Shown: positions 60,483 to 64,000 of the stretch, one piece after another
How positions within the stretch are numbered: the first letter of the stretch is position 1
Layout: the number at the start of each line of letters is the position of its first letter
Source of the DNA: Rhodococcus sp. P-2
Lineage (GTDB): Bacteria; Actinomycetota; Actinomycetes; Mycobacteriales; Mycobacteriaceae
Direction: 5' to 3'
Assembly (NCBI RefSeq): GCF_016598535.1
Contig: NZ_CP066779.1
Location: 5,888,053-5,952,052, forward strand
Length of the DNA stretch: 64,000 bases
Made by a program: the position numbers and the translations under genes
The notes under the pieces: generated by a model
Databases searched by the model: none
Seen by the model: only the letters and a program-made list of their open reading frames with translations
What the model was told of the DNA's origin: nothing

Positions 60483-60944
60483 TCAGCCTTTGGCGCGATC
60501 GATGAATGACGGCACGAGAAACCACAGTGCTGTGAACATGATAGCGGCGCACGCAGCCAAGATCTTTGCGGCGACTCCGCCGACGGCGACCTCGGCAATC
60601 AGCAGGACCGTGCCGGTCATGGAGGCGGCGAGAAAAGCTATGCCGCACAGCGCGAATCGGTTGGCGATGGGCAAGATGTTCTCGCGGTGCCCACGGCGGA
60701 AGAGCATACGATGCCACACCGCGGGCGCCATCAGGAACCCGAAGGAGACGGCCACAAGTATCACCGTCACCAAGTGGATGCCGCGGATATACGTCGAGGC
60801 CTCCTCGTAGCGTTCGGTGAATGCCACGGCCAGCAAGAAGGCGAACAGGATCTGAACACCCGAGAGTGCAACGCGCAGTTCTTGCAACAACTCGTTGAAA
60901 TTCCGCGCCAGCTGTTGAGGTGGAGTCTCCCCGGTCTCGTTCAC
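60483..60944 (-). CDS. DUF6328 membrane protein
   Basis: A 153-residue protein with four membrane helices. The start ELLQELRVALSGVQILFAFL and RYEEASTYIRGIHLVTVIL match DUF6328, a family of unknown role in actinobacteria. It lies 13 bases downstream of the shikimate-dehydrogenase-like gene and may be cotranscribed. Confidence 0.75.
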   Translation of the reverse strand: MNETGETPPQQLARNFNELLQELRVALSGVQILFAFLLAVAFTERYEEASTYIRGIHLVTVILVAVSFGFLMAPAVWHRMLFRRGHRENILPIANRFALCGIAFLAASMTGTVLLIAEVAVGGVAAKILAACAAIMFTALWFLVPSFIDRAKG

Positions 60945-60957
60945 GATGACGTGGTTC

Positions 60958-61776
60958 CTACGTCCGTGAGTATTCCGACGCTCGCTGGATCTGCTCCGCG
61001 CTCGGACGAACGCCGGTGTAGAGCACGAACTGCTCGGCTGCCTGAAGAGCGATGACCGACGCTCCCGTGATCGCCGTCTTCCCGAGTAGGGTCGCCAACG
61101 CGATCAGAGGAGTGTTCGCGGGCATCGCGACGACGTCGAAGACTACTTCCGCTGCGCGAACTGCTTCTTCGGGGAACGACAGTGCATCGGCTTCAGCACC
61201 GCCGGACATTCCGATCGGGGTCGCATTGATCAGCACACCGGGACGAAGCGGACCGAGTTCGGCCTGCCAGTCGAAGCCGTACTGCTCGGCGAGCGCCGAC
61301 CCTACTTCCTGGTTGCGGGCGATTACGGTGACGTCGGTGAATCCGGTGTCGCGTACCGCGGCGACGACTGCTTTTGCCATGCCGCCGCTGCCGGCGACAG
61401 CGACGGACAGGCTCGTATCGACGTCGTTGTCACGCAGCAGATCGGCCACCGCCTGATAGTCGGTGTTGTAGGCGTGCAGCACTCCGGACTCGTTGACGAT
61501 CGTGTTCACGGAGTCGATGGCGCTGGCCGAATCATGCATGACGTCGATGTGCTCGATGACCTGTTCCTTGAACGGCATCGACACCCCGCAGCCTCGAATC
61601 CCGAGTGCTCGTATGCCGGCGATCGCGGCGGGTACGTCTTCGGTGGTGAAGGCTTTGTAGACGAAGTTCAGGCCCAATTCCTCGTAGAGGTAATTGTGAA
61701 ACCTGGTGCCGATGTTGCTCGGTCGCCCGGAGAGCGACATGCACAGGAGCGTGTCCTTGTTGAGGTCGACGGTCAT
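60958..61776 (-). CDS. Shikimate dehydrogenase-like enzyme
   Basis: A 272-residue NADP-dependent dehydrogenase: substrate region SLSGRPSNIGTRFHNYLYEE, catalytic Lys in GCGVSMPFKEQVIEH, NADP turn VAVAGSGGMAKAVVAAV. The first loop differs from AroE (SLSGRPSN instead of the usual SxSPxxHN), so it is probably a paralogue acting on shikimate- or quinate-like compounds and not the housekeeping enzyme. ATG 61776 was chosen over the open frame to 61938. Confidence 0.82.
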   Translation of the reverse strand: MTVDLNKDTLLCMSLSGRPSNIGTRFHNYLYEELGLNFVYKAFTTEDVPAAIAGIRALGIRGCGVSMPFKEQVIEHIDVMHDSASAIDSVNTIVNESGVLHAYNTDYQAVADLLRDNDVDTSLSVAVAGSGGMAKAVVAAVRDTGFTDVTVIARNQEVGSALAEQYGFDWQAELGPLRPGVLINATPIGMSGGAEADALSFPEEAVRAAEVVFDVVAMPANTPLIALATLLGKTAITGASVIALQAAEQFVLYTGVRPSAEQIQRASEYSRT

Positions 61777-61903
61777 CGTTCCCACTCTAATCGCGAGTTC
61801 GGAGTAGTTCTTGATGGAGGAGTGCACCCATCCGGATGTCCCGCAGCGCCGAATGTCGGGTATCCGATCGAAGCACCACTCGCACCGACAGAGCCGAGAC
61901 GAC

Positions 61904-63478
61904 ATGGTCACACAGAACATCGACGAGCACCCGAGCACCGAATCTCGTCCACCGCGTCGTAGATGGGCTGCTCACGCGATCTCCGGGGTCTTGGCCGCGG
62001 CTGTCGTCCTGGGCGTCGGTGAACTGGTGGCGCTGCCGATCAACCCGGACGCGTCGCCCTTCTACGCCGTCGGTGCAACCACCGTCGACCGAACGCCGGC
62101 TTGGGCTCGCGAGTTCGCGATCGACACCTTCGGCACCAACGACAAGCCGGCGCTGTTCATCGGAATGTCGATCTTGATAGTTCTGCTCGGCGCGGTGGCA
62201 GGGCTCCTGGAACGGCGACGTCGCCCGATTGGCAGCCTCATCCTCGTTCTGCTCGGTGCGGTTGGCGTGTATGCGGCGTTGCAACGCCCGACTGCCGACG
62301 CGATGTACGTGTTCCCGACGCTGGTCGGCGTGGTCGCGGGTGTCGCGACTCTGCGGTTGCTGATCACGCAACTGGAGGTGCCGCTCTCGCCGGGCGTCGC
62401 CGACTCGTGGTTGCCTCGTCGTCAGTTCCTTCTGCTGGCAGGTGCGGCGTTGGCAGTGGCTGCGGCCGCGGGTGCCGCCGGGAAGTTCGTGGGGCAGAGA
62501 ATCGCTGGAGCAGTCGCGAATCGTGAAGATTTCGTCGTGCCCACCGCCGCTGACCCGGCGCCGCCGATTCCGGCGGGTGCAGACATCGGGATTGCGGGTG
62601 CGTCGACGTACATCACGCCCAACGACGACTTCTATCGCATCGACACCGCTCTCCTCGTTCCGCAATTGACGACGGACTCATGGGAACTGCGGATTCACGG
62701 CATGGTCGACCGCGAGATGACGTTGTCGTTCGACGACCTGGTGGCGCGAACGCCCATCGAGCGGGTGATCACGCTGACGTGTGTTTCCAACGAGGTGGGT
62801 GGTGTCCTGGCTGGGAACGCGAAGTGGATCGGTTATCCCATGAAGGACCTGCTCGACGAAGTCGGTGTCCATCCCGACGCCGACATGCTCCTGTCGACCA
62901 GCGTCGACGGCTTCACAGTCGGCACCCCGGTCGAGATAGTCACCGACGGCCGTGACGCGATTCTCGCCGTGGCGATGAACGGTGAGCCGTTGCCGTTCGA
63001 GCACGGTTACCCCGTTCGGCAGGTAGTTCCCGGCCTGTACGGTTTCGTCTCCGCCACCAAATGGGTGACGGAGTGGGAACTCACGCGTTTCGACAAGGTC
63101 GAGGCCTATTGGACCCAGCGCGGTTGGGGTGCGCAGGCACCGATCAAGACGTCGTCGCGTATCGAGGTACCGGCAGCTCTGGCGCCGATCGAGCCGGGCC
63201 AGGTGCTGGTGGCGGGAACTGCCTGGGCTCAGCATCGTGGAATCGAGAAGGTCGAGGTTCGCGTGGACAACGGCGAATGGCAACCGGCGACACTGGCGCA
63301 GGAGTACTCGATCGACACCTGGCGGCAATGGTCGTGGATGTGGGATGCAGGCTCAGGTTTGCACACCGTGCAGGTCAGGGCGACGGATTTGGACGGGAAC
63401 GTTCAGGTGGAAGAGCGCACTCCGCCGATTCCCGGTGGCGCCACGGGATGGCATACGAGGTCGTTCACGGTGAAGTGA
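61904..63478 (+). CDS. Membrane-anchored molybdopterin oxidoreductase, sulfite oxidase-like
   Basis: A 524-residue protein. About four or five membrane helices occupy residues 25-205, followed by a molybdopterin domain with the Mo-ligating Cys in VITLTCVSNEVGG and substrate region GYPVRQVVPGLYGF, then an immunoglobulin-like dimerisation domain (VRVDNGEWQPATLAQ). The catalytic part would lie outside the membrane. Substrate unknown; sulfite or S-oxides are possible. The ATG at 61904 was chosen over one at 61811. Confidence 0.85.
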   Translation: MVTQNIDEHPSTESRPPRRRWAAHAISGVLAAAVVLGVGELVALPINPDASPFYAVGATTVDRTPAWAREFAIDTFGTNDKPALFIGMSILIVLLGAVAGLLERRRRPIGSLILVLLGAVGVYAALQRPTADAMYVFPTLVGVVAGVATLRLLITQLEVPLSPGVADSWLPRRQFLLLAGAALAVAAAAGAAGKFVGQRIAGAVANREDFVVPTAADPAPPIPAGADIGIAGASTYITPNDDFYRIDTALLVPQLTTDSWELRIHGMVDREMTLSFDDLVARTPIERVITLTCVSNEVGGVLAGNAKWIGYPMKDLLDEVGVHPDADMLLSTSVDGFTVGTPVEIVTDGRDAILAVAMNGEPLPFEHGYPVRQVVPGLYGFVSATKWVTEWELTRFDKVEAYWTQRGWGAQAPIKTSSRIEVPAALAPIEPGQVLVAGTAWAQHRGIEKVEVRVDNGEWQPATLAQEYSIDTWRQWSWMWDAGSGLHTVQVRATDLDGNVQVEERTPPIPGGATGWHTRSFTVK

Positions 63479-64000
63479 CAGGTAGATCCGAATGGGATTC
63501 GGTATACAGGCGGATGACGCACTGGGCCATCCATCCGGCGATCAGGGTTCTCAGGCCGAAGTCGAAGGTGTCGTCGGTTCGCAGTGGGGTCGTGGCCTCA
63601 CGGGTGATCTCGCTCGGGTTCGAGGATTGAGTCCACGCGACATCCGGCGTCGACAGCTTGACGACTGATCCGAGGACCAAACTGTCCAGCGTGGAAATTG
63701 CGTGACGAGTGTCGATCGGATCGAACCCGCCATCCGAAAATGCTTGGACCAGTGCGGTATCGATATCGAAAGTCACCTCGGTGCGGACGCTTCGCGTCAT
63801 GAGCAGCGGGATGAGACGCCAATGCTCGACCGCAGCTCGGCGATAGGCCCACCCCCAGGCGCTGACCCGCTCGCTCCATCCTGCGGGTGGTTGCGGGACC
63901 GAGATCGACGACATCACGCGGATGCGCATGAGTTCGACGATCTCGGATCGACCCGAAACGTGTGTGTAGAGCGAAGACGGAGTCACGTTCAATTGCTTGG
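63465..64000 (-). CDS. TetR-family regulator, 5' end cut off by window edge
   Basis: The C-terminal 178 or so residues of a TetR-type repressor. The end of the helix-turn-helix is visible (KQLNVTPSSLYTHVSGR) and a ligand domain follows, with the pattern IDTRHAISTLDSLVLGSVV. Its 3' end overlaps the molybdopterin gene by 14 bases, convergent. Confidence 0.85.
   Translation of the reverse strand, partial: KQLNVTPSSLYTHVSGRSEIVELMRIRVMSSISVPQPPAGWSERVSAWGWAYRRAAVEHWRLIPLLMTRSVRTEVTFDIDTALVQAFSDGGFDPIDTRHAISTLDSLVLGSVVKLSTPDVAWTQSSNPSEITREATTPLRTDDTFDFGLRTLIAGWMAQCVIRLYTESHSDLPVTSP

Noticed and set aside
1..64000. tRNA, rRNA, CRISPR array or transposase
   Set aside because: I looked for T-arm motifs, regularly spaced repeats and transposase motifs and saw none. 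The pRiA4b-type gene at 11784 is not itself a transposase.

Overview
The window is chromosomal DNA from a high-GC actinobacterium of the order Mycobacteriales, most like Rhodococcus. Pointers are a mycothiol-dependent maleylpyruvate-isomerase-family protein, DUF3558 lipoproteins, FadD-type acyl-CoA synthetases (one FadD15-like), a three-subunit proton-translocating transhydrogenase, TY-Chap/YbjN-type proteins, and many GTG starts and 1-4 base gene overlaps. The genus is inferred from family content, not from a search. I saw no tRNA, rRNA, CRISPR array or intact insertion sequence.

Layout. 1-1700: a partial metallo-beta-lactamase-fold hydrolase, divergent from a luciferase-like flavin oxidoreductase. 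1795-10903: the most unusual block, a tightly coupled run made of a sigma-region-4-like DNA-binding protein, a MORC-like GHKL ATPase, a Z1-domain SF2 helicase-like protein, a ParA-type ATPase and a small partner, then an HNH nuclease behind a strong hairpin. MORC plus Z1 proteins are a hallmark of restriction-like conflict systems, but this set has no methyltransferase and adds ParA and sigma-like parts. It is the best candidate for an undescribed defence system. 10950-13178: a TY-Chap/YbjN protein and a pRiA4b ORF-3-like protein. 13567-17715: a DUR3-like sodium:solute symporter with its 43-residue companion, a MarR regulator read from a leaderless promoter, and FadD15. 17712-21638: an orphan excisionase-type HTH protein, a ribbon-helix-helix protein with a perfect palindrome upstream, a flavoprotein/ferredoxin pair, and a butanediol-dehydrogenase-type enzyme.

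21796-27346: two paralogous cassettes (DUF3558 lipoprotein plus a 117-residue helical protein) flank a reverse-strand signalling operon: a receiver/thioredoxin-reductase-like fusion lacking the redox CxxC, a cNMP-domain histidine kinase, and a UBP-type zinc finger. 27403-29758: an Lrp regulator with lumazine synthase behind it, divergent from a valine/leucine dehydrogenase. 29888-35282: a methyltransferase, a Tat-exported formamidase, a second TY-Chap-like protein, a Ser/Thr-rich secreted protein, and a LysM/B-lectin protein. 35571-39006: a TPP riboswitch controlling tenA and a ThiY/X/Z-type ABC importer, for salvage of thiamine pyrimidine precursors.

39114-46499: esterase, MFS exporter, GNAT, a small unknown protein, peptidase E, a mycothiol-family protein and an acyl-CoA synthetase, followed by a decayed DUF488 gene. 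47027-49889: pntAA-pntAB-pntB. 50048-50146: a 32-residue amphipathic peptide gene between terminator hairpins. 50262-55455: a branched-chain 2-oxoacid dehydrogenase operon (E1alpha, E1beta, E2) continuing into an MFS transporter and a PAP2 protein; with the valine dehydrogenase it suggests branched-chain amino-acid catabolism. 55629-64000: an APH-type phosphotransferase, a thioesterase with a BenE transporter, an Lrp/LysE divergent pair, a rhodanese, DUF6328, a shikimate-dehydrogenase-like enzyme, a membrane-anchored molybdopterin oxidoreductase, and a partial TetR regulator.
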